8,967 bases of DNA from Deltaproteobacteria bacterium (GCA_019312685.1 JAFDCR010000160.1:1-8967); one strand, 5' to 3'; shown: positions 1 through 6,588, counted from the stretch's first letter. Notes: generated from the letters alone by a model not told the origin. Made by a program: numbers and translations.

Positions 1-147
1 GCCGGCTCTCCCGCGAAATTGTATCTTTCTGGAGGATTGTGCGATAATCCTCTTTTTCTGAACAGTTTCCCCTGTGAAATTATACCGCTTGGAAGATTCG
101 TCCTCCTTCAAGGGCTTGAAGTAATCGTCAAGCAGGGGCGTGTATAG
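1..147 (+). CDS. C-terminal end of an unidentified protein (cut by window edge)
   Basis: Frame 1 is open from the first base to a TAG at 145-147, giving 48 residues that begin AGSPAKLYLSGG and end VIVKQGRV. The composition is protein-like, with alternating hydrophobic stretches and a Gly-Gly turn (LSGGLCDNP), and the piece runs in the same direction as the following DUF362 gene. The LSGG...NP pattern is loosely reminiscent of the C-terminal lobe of actin/Hsp70/sugar-kinase-fold ATPases, but this is a guess from a short fragment and I do not name a family. The stop codon abuts a GTAAGGA repeat: the last G of TAG is the first base of the repeat. The start and most of the gene lie outside the window. 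Confidence 0.6.
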   Translation, partial: AGSPAKLYLSGGLCDNPLFLNSFPCEIIPLGRFVLLQGLEVIVKQGRV

Positions 148-160
148 TAAGGAGTAAGGA
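147..160 (+). repeat. GTAAGGA heptamer tandem pair at a stop codon
   Basis: Two exact copies of GTAAGGA lie head to tail, beginning on the last base of the TAG stop of the preceding partial gene. They are followed by GA and a run of A, then by the CTGA-type heptads. The same heptamer occurs in three units at the stop codon of the XXXCH gene (2684-2704, minus strand), again on the coding strand of the gene it follows. Confidence 0.75.
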
Positions 161-169
161 GAAAAAAAA

Positions 170-246
170 CTGAGGACTGAGAGCTGACCGCTGACGGCTG
201 AAAGCTAGTCGCTGACAGCTGAATGCTGAGAGCTAATCCCTGCCCC
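170..246 (+). repeat. Degenerate 7-bp tandem repeat, about 11 units of CTGANNG
   Basis: Eleven consecutive 7-base units run in exact phase without an indel: CTGAGGA, CTGAGAG, CTGACCG, CTGACGG, CTGAAAG, CTAGTCG, CTGACAG, CTGAATG, CTGAGAG, CTAATCC and CTGCCCC. Positions 1-2 (CT) are invariant, positions 3-4 are nearly always GA, and positions 5-7 vary. The tract fills the space between the partial gene and the DUF362 start at 269. Because 7 is not a multiple of 3 and stops are frequent, it is not coding. The last units are the most diverged, as expected of an ageing repeat edge. Confidence 0.8.
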
Positions 247-268
247 GGTATTTTACGAGAATTATTGA

Positions 269-1096
269 ATGACTGGACAGAACACCGACAGCATCGTATT
301 TACAGCCCTGTTTACTTCTTGGCAGGAAACCGTGACCTCTCTCCTTGATGCAGCAGATCTGAGTGAACGGCTTGAAAAGGAAACCCAGGTCCTTATCAAA
401 CCGAATCTTGTCGAACCCCAGCAACCGCCCATAACGACACCGGTTGAACTCATTGGAGCCCTTGTAAATTATATCCATGCCTCTCATCCCGACCAGAAGA
501 TAATCATTGGCGAGGGCTCCGGCTCAAACACGAAAAGTACATGGCAGATCTTTGAAATCCTTGGATACAACCCACTTGCTGCCAATAAGAATGTCAGCCT
601 TATTGACCTGAACGAGGCCCCCCTCGTGCATCTGGTAAACAGCAAGTGCAGACGTTGGCCGGAAATGCGCCTGCCGGAAATCGTTTTTGAAAGTTTTCTT
701 ATTTCCGTTCCCGTCTTAAAGGCTCACAGTCTGGCAGGGATAACCCTGACAATGAAAAACATGATGGGTCTCGCCCCTCCGGCACATTATCAACAGGGAG
801 GACACTGGAAAAAAGCTTCATTTCATCACAAGATTCAGGAGGCTGTATTTGATCTGAACAGATACAGAGCTCCTGATTTCACCTTGCTTGATGCAACAAT
901 CGGGATGCAGGAGGCACATCTCTGGGGCCCGACATGCGACCCTCCGCCCAACCGCCTCGCAGCCGGTTATGACCCTGTAGCTGTTGATTCTTACGGCTGT
1001 GATCTGTTGGGCATCAAATGGGAGTCTGTGGGGCATCTTGCGTTGGCCCATAAGATATTGGGCCGGGCTGCCCCATTGACCATAAGGGAAATCTGA
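269..1096 (+). CDS. DUF362 domain protein
   Basis: This 275-residue protein carries the landmarks of the DUF362 family: KPNLV (44-48), GEGSG (81-85), the long core motif PVLKAHSLAGITLTMKNMMG (148-167), DATIG (208-212) and AGYDPVAVDSYGCDLLG (232-248). Family members are often annotated as uncharacterised or Fe-S-associated proteins; this one has only the DUF362 core, with no CxxCxxC ferredoxin extension, so no cluster is predicted. There is no signal peptide or membrane segment. An in-frame TGA at 266-268 directly precedes the ATG, fixing the upstream limit. The Shine-Dalgarno is weak (GAGA about 8 bases upstream). The glycosyltransferase gene follows after 30 bp on the same strand, suggesting co-transcription, but the biochemical role is unknown. 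Confidence 0.85.
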   Translation: MTGQNTDSIVFTALFTSWQETVTSLLDAADLSERLEKETQVLIKPNLVEPQQPPITTPVELIGALVNYIHASHPDQKIIIGEGSGSNTKSTWQIFEILGYNPLAANKNVSLIDLNEAPLVHLVNSKCRRWPEMRLPEIVFESFLISVPVLKAHSLAGITLTMKNMMGLAPPAHYQQGGHWKKASFHHKIQEAVFDLNRYRAPDFTLLDATIGMQEAHLWGPTCDPPPNRLAAGYDPVAVDSYGCDLLGIKWESVGHLALAHKILGRAAPLTIREI

Positions 1097-1126
1097 TTTG
1101 CAGATTCAGGAATATCCGAAGTATCA

Positions 1127-2674
1127 ATGAAATCAGAAACATTCAGCATTGCCAAATATCTACCGGTGTTGGTCCTTGTTATCTTCCTGAGTTTTTTTGC
1201 CCACCTGGGGAGCGTCCCGCTTTTTGACGCTGATGAAGGAGCCTTTAGTGAAGTAACCCGGGAAATGCTGACAAACAATGATTTCACTTCATCCTTATTG
1301 AATGATGCCCCTTTTTTCCATAAACCGCCTCTTTTTTTCTGGATCCAGGCAGTCAGCATTAAACTTCTGGGACTCAATGAATTCGCCCTGAGGCTGCCGT
1401 CAGCACTGTCATCCCTTCTCTGGGTCGTAACCTTTTTTTTATTTGCCAGACGTACCATGGATACACGGACTGCCTGGTACGCCACCCTGTTTATGACATC
1501 GTCTTTTCTTATATGTCTTGTTGGCAGGGCAGCGATCCCAGAGGCCATGTTCAATCTTTTCTTAACCTTGACTTTATTGAATATTTACCGGTTTTACCTT
1601 ACAGGCAACAGAAGACATATTTACTGGCTGTTCATGTTTGCAGGCCTTGGGGTTCTCACCAAAGGCTCTATAGCGGTCTTGATTCCCCTTGTTACTGTTT
1701 TATTTTTTTTCATGCTCAAAAAAAGATGGCATGATCTCCTGAAATTGCTTTTCAATCCCGTCGGCCTGATCGTCTTCGGCTTAATCGTTATCCCATGGTA
1801 TTTTGCTGAATTCATGTTATACGGGGAGGCCTTTTTAAGTGATTTATTCCTCATTCAAAACGCAAAAGCCGGTAACCTGGATTTTATCGGCAGCTCCCTT
1901 CCCTATTACTTATATCCGGTCTTAATATTATTCGGACTGCTGCCCAATACGGCCATTCTTATTAAGGCCCTTAGCCAGCTCAGGAAGCTCGCAGCTGATA
2001 ATCTTGTACAATTTATGATTATCTGGTTCATCACGGCACTTCTATTCATGCCTGTCTCCCAACCGAGATCTCCATTTGCAATAATCTGTGGCCTTCCACC
2101 CCTTTTCATAATCATGGCAAAGGCTGCAGACAGCTTCCGCCACACCTTCAATTTGTTGATCTGGCCCCTGTTTTTTATTGCCTTCTTCTGCCTTATTCCC
2201 GACATAGCTCCACATATTACGGGTTCAATAAATAACGAGTTTGTCAGAAACCTGATCCCGGAAAGCTTTATCTATTTCGACGCTTACTATCGAATTACCC
2301 TGGGGGCCATACTTCTTCTCCTTACTGCCCTTCCCTTTATAAATCCTGCCCCCACTGCAACAAAATATGCCATTTCAGGCCTGCTCTTCGTAGGTGCGAT
2401 CCATTTTCTAATCCTGCCAATACTGGGAAACATGCTGCAGCAGCCAATAAAATCAGCAGCACTTCTTGCTAAAAAAGAAGGGATGGAAGTGTCAACCTGG
2501 CGATTTCATCCTCCTTCCTTCAATCTTTATGCTGAAATACTGACTGACAGGCGCAGACCGGAACCTGAAGATATAGTCCTTACAAAAACAGCTTACCTGA
2601 AAGATAAAATAAGATATGAAACACTGTTTGAGAAACACGGTATAATATTAGCCAGGATAAGCAGCATTGAATGA
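1127..2674 (+). CDS. PMT/ArnT-type integral-membrane glycosyltransferase
   Basis: This 515-residue polytopic membrane protein resembles the dolichyl-phosphate-mannose mannosyltransferase / ArnT superfamily (GT-C fold), whose members move a sugar from a polyprenyl-phosphate donor to lipid A, protein or another envelope acceptor on the outer face of the inner membrane. After the first membrane helix (11-25) comes FDADEGAFSEVTREML (33-48), with the acidic pair D36-E37 where the family keeps its catalytic aspartate, then HKPPLFFW (65-72), matching the conserved KPP loop. GLGVLTKGS (173-181) and IPWY (222-225) are further family signatures. About ten hydrophobic segments follow and the C-terminus is soluble. 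The acceptor cannot be told from sequence. The gene starts 30 bp after the DUF362 stop; an AGGA lies about 15 bases upstream of the ATG, so initiation signals are weak. The end is convergent with the XXXCH gene, 26 bp away. Confidence 0.88.
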   Translation: MKSETFSIAKYLPVLVLVIFLSFFAHLGSVPLFDADEGAFSEVTREMLTNNDFTSSLLNDAPFFHKPPLFFWIQAVSIKLLGLNEFALRLPSALSSLLWVVTFFLFARRTMDTRTAWYATLFMTSSFLICLVGRAAIPEAMFNLFLTLTLLNIYRFYLTGNRRHIYWLFMFAGLGVLTKGSIAVLIPLVTVLFFFMLKKRWHDLLKLLFNPVGLIVFGLIVIPWYFAEFMLYGEAFLSDLFLIQNAKAGNLDFIGSSLPYYLYPVLILFGLLPNTAILIKALSQLRKLAADNLVQFMIIWFITALLFMPVSQPRSPFAIICGLPPLFIIMAKAADSFRHTFNLLIWPLFFIAFFCLIPDIAPHITGSINNEFVRNLIPESFIYFDAYYRITLGAILLLLTALPFINPAPTATKYAISGLLFVGAIHFLILPILGNMLQQPIKSAALLAKKEGMEVSTWRFHPPSFNLYAEILTDRRRPEPEDIVLTKTAYLKDKIRYETLFEKHGIILARISSIE

Positions 2675-2683
2675 TGGATATTC

Positions 2684-2704
2684 TCCTTACTCCTCACTCC
2701 TTAC
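2684..2704 (-). repeat. GTAAGGA/GTGAGGA heptamer x3 at the XXXCH stop codon
   Basis: Read on the minus strand this is GTAAGGA, GTGAGGA, GTAAGGA in perfect 7-base phase. The TAA stop of the XXXCH gene (2701-2703) is formed by bases 2-4 of the first unit. The tract fills most of the 26-bp gap to the convergent glycosyltransferase and is the same sequence family as 147-160. There is no hairpin, so it is not an intrinsic terminator. Confidence 0.75.
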
Positions 2705-3234
2705 TTAAATTCTTTGTGACACGCTTTCATCCGATTCTCCAAATCCCGTATTTCATGCAGCATGGCTTCATACTGTTGCTCATCAACGGCACGGACGAAG
2801 TTATCAAGATGGTCCATATATTCATCCATGGCATCCTTCCAGTCAGAATCGGCAGTCTCGGCAAACACCCCTGATGTCTCAACAAAATCATCAATAGATT
2901 TTTTTTCAGGGAACTTCCCATTAGCTGCCGATTTTGTAATTTCCTTAAAGGATGACCCCATTCTTTTTTTGACTGCCTTCATTGATTTATGCCAAATATC
3001 GACCTGCTCCCTGTCCTGTTCCGTATAATCCTTAAGGGTCGACCACCGACAGTTAATCTTCAGTTCAATCCGCCCTTTTTTCTCTTTAAGCTTTATTTTC
3101 GCTCCTAATTCTTCAGGGACACTCCATTCAGCTTGTGCAGTTGATAATCTTCCGACACGGAGATGCTCAGCCAGGGTTTCGAGATAATCAGCAAATTCAT
3201 CTCGGTTGAATTCTTTTTCAATTTTATCATCCAT
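2701..3234 (-). CDS. XXXCH-type protein with N-terminal amphi-Trp-like domain
   Basis: The protein has 177 residues. Residues 1-65 resemble the amphi-Trp domain: an acidic helix (RDEFADYLETLAEHLRVGRL), then strands with EWSVPEE (36-42) and LKINCRW (58-64). Residues 75-177 are charged and helical and end in RMKACHKEFK, where M169-K-A-C172-H173 occupies the place of a C-terminal cytochrome c'-like CxxCH, with Met instead of the first Cys. This is the hallmark of the XXXCH family found in Desulfobacterota, some members of which belong to the GAK gene system. No GAK partner (ATP-grasp or CofD-like) is seen here. There is no signal peptide, so covalent heme attachment in the periplasm is not expected. 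The start is supported by AAGGTG nine bases upstream. Function is unknown; family assignment is from memory of the motif. Confidence 0.8.
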   Translation of the reverse strand: MDDKIEKEFNRDEFADYLETLAEHLRVGRLSTAQAEWSVPEELGAKIKLKEKKGRIELKINCRWSTLKDYTEQDREQVDIWHKSMKAVKKRMGSSFKEITKSAANGKFPEKKSIDDFVETSGVFAETADSDWKDAMDEYMDHLDNFVRAVDEQQYEAMLHEIRDLENRMKACHKEFK

Positions 3235-3442
3235 ATTTTTACACCTTGGAATTTACTTATCTTTTCTCGACCTAATTTATTTTACCCTACAGCCGTCAAC
3301 CGAAAGACAGTCTGCCGCAGCGATGCACAATAAATATAAAATTAAACACAAATTCGAGAGTGACAATTGAAAATATAGTGCTCATCCGGTCAGGCAGTCT
3401 TCCGCCATGGATTCGGGTTAATAAGAAATGAAATGAGATTAC

Positions 3443-3820
3443 TTAATCCAGGATCTTTCTCACTTTCCTTAGCAGAGAACTTGGGGAAAAAGGTTTCTGG
3501 ATAAAACCCTCAAACCGTCTTTCCGAGTCGTTGTGGGCCATTGAAGGGCAAAGATAACCGGACATGAACAAAACATTTATTTCGGGATAGTTTTGCAGTA
3601 TCAGCTTTGCCAGATCCTGACCCTTTATACCCGGAAGCATAACATCGGTTAAAAGCAGATCTATTTTTTTCCCATGGGAGGTTGCCACTTCAAGCGCCTC
3701 CTCACCACTTGCTGCAGACAGGACCTGGTACCCCTTAGGCGTCAGAACCTTTTCAACAAGTTCAAGCATGATTAGATCATCATCCACAGCAAGAACGGTT
3801 TCTGAACCACTTATACGCAT
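3443..3820 (-). CDS. Stand-alone receiver-domain response regulator (CheY-like)
   Basis: This 125-residue protein consists of a single REC domain. The acidic pocket is D13-D14-D15, the phospho-acceptor is D59 in LLLTDVMLPG, the switch serine is S87 in FMSGY and the conserved lysine is K109 in FIQKPF. There is no output domain. The sequence style (GSETVLAVDDD at the start, FMSGY and QKPFSPSSLLRKVRKILD at the end) is that of the C-terminal receiver usually fused to hybrid PAS-histidine kinases, yet here an in-frame TGA occurs 15 codons before the ATG and no kinase remnant is visible upstream, so it appears to be an independent gene. A cognate kinase is not in the window. Its ribosome binding site lies in a small dyad (3821-3834). 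Confidence 0.85.
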   Translation of the reverse strand: MRISGSETVLAVDDDLIMLELVEKVLTPKGYQVLSAASGEEALEVATSHGKKIDLLLTDVMLPGIKGQDLAKLILQNYPEINVLFMSGYLCPSMAHNDSERRFEGFIQKPFSPSSLLRKVRKILD

Positions 3821-3834
3821 AGGATACCTATCCT
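3821..3834 (-). promoter_or_regulatory. Dyad over the ribosome binding site of the response regulator
   Basis: Immediately upstream of the ATG the minus strand reads AGGATAGGTATCCT, a perfect 6-bp dyad around GG. The purine-rich bases available as Shine-Dalgarno (AAGGA or AGG) are inside it, so in mRNA a short hairpin could hide the ribosome binding site. Structure is seen directly; any regulatory role is inference. Confidence 0.4.
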
Positions 3835-4227
3835 TACTTATCGAGTCTTTATTAAATAATTCTCAAAGGATCTTTGAAAATTCCAAGGTATAATCCATAT
3901 CGGGTACTAACCGAGGAACACTAAATATGTGTTAGCATACCCCATGCAAAGGAGCAATAAAATATTGGGACACCTTCATATATTTTTTTAATAAATATAA
4001 GCAGGCCGAAAATCTTCTGGGTCAGCAATTTCACAAAAGGTAATACAATATCTTTAAGGCGACTATCTCTTTTAAGCTCAAGTAAAATTTCAAGCCGAAC
4101 TGCAGAGAAAGTTATTCAGGCAAGCATAATTGCACCCAAAGAACCGGTTAGGCGCAAGAATATTCAGCCAAACCATTTTGGGGAAGAATAACCCGGATCA
4201 TTTTATGATCTGGGCAAACTCCAAAAA
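3835..4227. other. 393-bp stretch with no convincing gene
   Basis: The stretch lies between the response regulator start and the ccsA stop and is AT-rich. On the minus strand a frame is open from 4115 down to a TAG at 3921-3923 (about 64 codons). It reads protein-like (ITFSAVRLEILLELKRDSRL then a hydrophobic middle) but has no ATG near its beginning, no ribosome binding site and no family I recognise; it could be a gene remnant or chance. A small dyad AACAC/GTGTT lies near 3918-3935. A probable hairpin terminator of ccsA is at 4192-4214. A promoter for the response regulator must lie here but I cannot place it confidently. Confidence 0.5.
4192..4214 (-). terminator. Possible terminator of the resB-ccsA unit
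   Basis: A hairpin begins about 14 bases after the ccsA stop. On the plus strand the arms are CCCGGATCAT and ATGATCTGGG around TTT. Nine of ten positions pair; the tenth is an A/C mismatch in the minus-strand transcript. In the minus transcript it is followed by the pyrimidine-rich TTATTCTTCCCC rather than a clean U run, so it is a weak intrinsic terminator at best. Confidence 0.4.
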
Positions 4228-5070
4228 TCAGCCGCCGTAACTGTGAAGACCAGAAAGAAGGAAGTTGACGCCGTAATAGGTAAAGATAACGGCAAGAAAA
4301 CCGATTATTGATATCCAGGCTATACGCTTGCCGCCCCACCCCCTGGTAAAACGGGCATGGAGAGCAGAGGCATAAATAAACCAGGTAATCAGCGACCAGG
4401 TTTCTTTCGGATCCCAACTCCAATAGGTTCCCCAGGCGGAGTTGGCCCAGACTGCGCCGCTTATGATGCCGCCGCTGAGCCAGATAAAACCGAACAGAAT
4501 AACCTTGTGGGTGATATCATCAATGGTTTTCAAAGAGGGCAATGTGGCCAGCAGGCTGTCCGGATTATCACCCTTATCCAGTAATTTAACGAGATACATT
4601 ATCCCGGTGCCGCAGGCGACTGCAAAGGCCGCATATCCAATAAAGCAGGTGAAGACATGGGCTATCAGCCAGTTACTTTGCAGGGCAGGCACCAGAGGTG
4701 TAATTGTTTTGCCGAATTCAGTGGAAAGTGACGCATAGGCCATGCTGGCAAAAGCAAACGGCACGGCAAAGGCGCCGATAATCTTGTTCTTATAAATAAA
4801 TTCAACCACCAGGTAGAGAATAATTATGGACCAGGCGAAGAATACCAGTGATTCGTACATGTTGGAAAGGGGAGCATGGCCGATTCCCATCTGGTAAGAT
4901 TCAAGCCACCGCATACCGATACCAGCTGTCTGGACCAAAACACCTATGATCGTAACCACCGTTGCAAGTAAGCCGATCTTTTTAATCCGGAAGATAAACA
5001 TGATCAAATAGATCATGGAAGAGAACATGTAAATGAAAGTGGTTATGCCTAATAATTTTGAACTATCCAT
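4228..5070 (-). CDS. ccsA: Cytochrome c biogenesis protein CcsA (System II heme handling)
   Basis: This 280-residue polytopic membrane protein of the heme handling protein family works with ResB to export heme and attach it to CxxCH apocytochromes outside the cytoplasmic membrane. The tryptophan-rich WWD motif is intact at 213-225 (WGTYWSWDPKETW). GHAPLSNMYES (64-74) is the family's conserved PL(S/T)NMYE block. Histidines at 138, 238 and 276 have the spacing known for the two periplasmic heme-ligand histidines and the channel histidine of CcsBA fusions; that correspondence is inferred from spacing only. About eight membrane segments are visible. The ATG begins two bases after the resB stop, with AAGGTG inside the end of resB as ribosome binding site, so translation is probably coupled. 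In some annotation schemes this WWD protein is called CcsB or ResC. Confidence 0.93.
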   Translation of the reverse strand: MDSSKLLGITTFIYMFSSMIYLIMFIFRIKKIGLLATVVTIIGVLVQTAGIGMRWLESYQMGIGHAPLSNMYESLVFFAWSIIILYLVVEFIYKNKIIGAFAVPFAFASMAYASLSTEFGKTITPLVPALQSNWLIAHVFTCFIGYAAFAVACGTGIMYLVKLLDKGDNPDSLLATLPSLKTIDDITHKVILFGFIWLSGGIISGAVWANSAWGTYWSWDPKETWSLITWFIYASALHARFTRGWGGKRIAWISIIGFLAVIFTYYGVNFLLSGLHSYGG

Positions 5071-5072
5071 GA

Positions 5073-6419
5073 CTACACCTTGCTTAACTGCAGAGATTCA
5101 TTTTCCTCAAGTTTTTCGACCAGAGCGTTAAACATATTTTCAAAACCCACCTTGTTCTTGTTGCTGGATCCGGCCACAAGAATTCTGGTCTTGCCTTCCT
5201 CTTCATAAACATATACCCAAAGCCTCTTGTGGGAAAGGAAGAAAGCGACAACCAGCCCCACCAGCATTAATATACAGCCTATATATACAGGCCAGACCCC
5301 CGGATCTTTTGCCACCTGCAATCCAGTGGCAAAAACCTGTTCCGATTTAAAGGCAAAGGGAGCGTCAGGCCTTTCAACTGTAACAACGGTTTTTCCGTCA
5401 AGCCAGAAAACCGAAGGTTCCCCCTTGCCGTCGGAAAACCATATTTTAAGCCGGTAGCGCCCCCAGCGGTCCGGTTGCAGCATATTAACAATACCAAAAT
5501 TTATCCCTGCTTCCCGCCATTTAATTTCAACCCCTGGCTGTGCCAGAAAAAGCTGCCGTGCTCCAGTATTCTGGTTCTGAACGGTAATCCAGAAATCATT
5601 CATGGCTTCATAACTTGCCTGGTAGAAGGTATAACCTTTATAATCAAGGGGATCGTTGACAACTATTGCCTTCTTGAGCACCTCCTGACCATTTTCCAAC
5701 ACTGTGAGTTCGGAGCGGTATTCCTTTGGGGCCCCGTTATCATAATAGGTAAGGGTAAAATCATCACATCTTATGTCAAAACCAAGCGGTATCCTCTCGG
5801 AAGTATCAAATGCGTAAAAAAAGGGGACCTGGCCCTTTTCCCGTAACATAATGGATCCCTTGGCTCCGAACAGAATGCCGATTATGGCCCCGAGAAATAT
5901 CACCAGTATGCTGGAATGGACAATATAGACCCCAAACCTTACCCAGGGGGTTTTCTGGGCAAACAAAAGCGTCCCGCCCTCACGTTCGCCCTGAGTCGGC
6001 TTCCAGCCGCTGGCTTTCATTGTCTGCTCTACCTGAGTCACAACTTCCTGTTTAGGCTGAACGGTACCAAAACGGACTCGGGGGGTCATTTTTTCAAGAC
6101 GGTTAACCTTTGTCGCCAGATTATCCATGGTGACAATTTTCCAGACAGTCGGCAGCCGCTCAATACTGCAGATAATAAGATTAATACTGAACAGACTGAG
6201 CAGGCTGATAAACCACCATGAGTTATACATATTCGGAATATCTAGCAGCCGAAACATCTCCGCCAGAGCATCACCATACTTTCCTAGATAAAACTCATAC
6301 GGTTTATTCTGCGGAATAATTGTTCCGGCAATAGATGCAATAGCCAGAGTAAAAAAACAGAATAAGGCTAATTTGACCGAAGCAAAGAATTCCCAGAAAC
6401 TATTTTTTTTACTTTTCAT
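5073..6419 (-). CDS. resB: Cytochrome c biogenesis protein ResB (Ccs1)
   Basis: The 448-residue protein is the partner of CcsA in the System II cytochrome c synthase. Three N-terminal membrane segments are visible: 13-34, ending in the conserved TIIPQ, 68-85, and 164-185 containing H168, the probable transmembrane heme-ligand histidine. A large outer-face domain follows and carries the ResB signature NDPLDYKGYTFYQASYE (255-271). The last membrane segment (376-396) is followed by the conserved SHKRLWV (396-402). Length fits the family. GGAG lies only four bases from the ATG and directly follows a terminator-like hairpin in the leader (6432-6460). The gene is divergent from rpmB and followed by ccsA after two bases. 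No thiol-disulfide partner gene (ResA or CcdA) is in the window. Confidence 0.93.
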   Translation of the reverse strand: MKSKKNSFWEFFASVKLALFCFFTLAIASIAGTIIPQNKPYEFYLGKYGDALAEMFRLLDIPNMYNSWWFISLLSLFSINLIICSIERLPTVWKIVTMDNLATKVNRLEKMTPRVRFGTVQPKQEVVTQVEQTMKASGWKPTQGEREGGTLLFAQKTPWVRFGVYIVHSSILVIFLGAIIGILFGAKGSIMLREKGQVPFFYAFDTSERIPLGFDIRCDDFTLTYYDNGAPKEYRSELTVLENGQEVLKKAIVVNDPLDYKGYTFYQASYEAMNDFWITVQNQNTGARQLFLAQPGVEIKWREAGINFGIVNMLQPDRWGRYRLKIWFSDGKGEPSVFWLDGKTVVTVERPDAPFAFKSEQVFATGLQVAKDPGVWPVYIGCILMLVGLVVAFFLSHKRLWVYVYEEEGKTRILVAGSSNKNKVGFENMFNALVEKLEENESLQLSKV

Positions 6420-6431
6420 GTTTCTCCAGAT

Positions 6432-6460
6432 AAAAAAAGCCCCTCAGTGAGGCTTTTTTA
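6432..6460 (-). terminator. Intrinsic-terminator-like hairpin in the resB leader
   Basis: On the minus strand the order is an A run, GCCTC, loop ACT, GAGGGGC, then seven T. The stem forms from the A/T runs plus GC pairs, with two bulged G. The U run ends four bases before the GGAG of resB and 12 bases before its ATG. Nothing on the minus strand ends upstream (rpmB is divergent), so on this strand the hairpin sits between the resB promoter and its start codon, the geometry of an attenuator. The plus strand also has a six-T tail, so it could stop readthrough towards rpmB instead. Confidence 0.7.
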
Positions 6461-6499
6461 AATGATTATTGGATTCAAAACAACTAAATAAGGCAACTC

Positions 6500-6528
6500 C
6501 ATCTAACATAATCATCCCGGGGTGTCAA
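6500..6528 (-). promoter_or_regulatory. Promoter for resB-ccsA (sigma-70 type)
   Basis: The minus strand has a perfect -35 TTGACA (6523-6528), a 17-bp spacer and TAGATG (6500-6505) preceded by TGT, an extended -10. Transcription would start near 6493, giving a leader of about 74 bases that includes the hairpin at 6432-6460. ATAATCAT (6508-6515) in the spacer and ATGATTAT (6462-6469) in the leader are inverted copies, a possible operator pair. Confidence 0.6.
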
Positions 6529-6543
6529 CACAACCCCATTATT

Positions 6544-6559
6544 GCTTTTTAGAAAAAGC
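6544..6559. promoter_or_regulatory. Dyad between the two divergent promoters
   Basis: GCTTTTT and AAAAAGC form a perfect 7-bp inverted repeat around AG. It ends on the base before the -35 box of the rpmB promoter and sits 15 bp from the -35 of the resB promoter. It may be an A/T-tract upstream promoter element or a regulator site; it has no following U run that would make it a terminator. Confidence 0.4.
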
Positions 6560-6588
6560 TTGCCTATTGGGAAAAGAACATGTATATA
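6560..6588 (+). promoter_or_regulatory. Promoter for rpmB (sigma-70 type)
   Basis: TTGCCT (6560-6565), a 17-bp spacer and TATATA (6583-6588) form a good sigma-70 promoter. Transcription from about 6595 would give a leader of some 50 bases before the rpmB ATG. Confidence 0.6.

Noticed and set aside
147..246. CRISPR array or coding repeat in the heptad region
   Set aside because: Units are 7 bp with no spacers, and the period of 7 with frequent stops excludes a coding repeat.
991..1554. Minus-strand open frame of 187 codons across the DUF362-glycosyltransferase junction
   Set aside because: It overlaps two well-supported genes on the other strand and its product is basic and low in protein-like patterning.
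2671..2874. Plus-strand ORF starting in the overlap with the glycosyltransferase stop
   Set aside because: An ATGATGG overlap suggested translational coupling, but the ORF is opposite the XXXCH gene and its product shows no family features.
3821..3900. Remnant of a hybrid histidine kinase fused upstream of the receiver domain
   Set aside because: An in-frame TGA lies 15 codons before the ATG and the codons between show no HATPase G-box or linker similarity.
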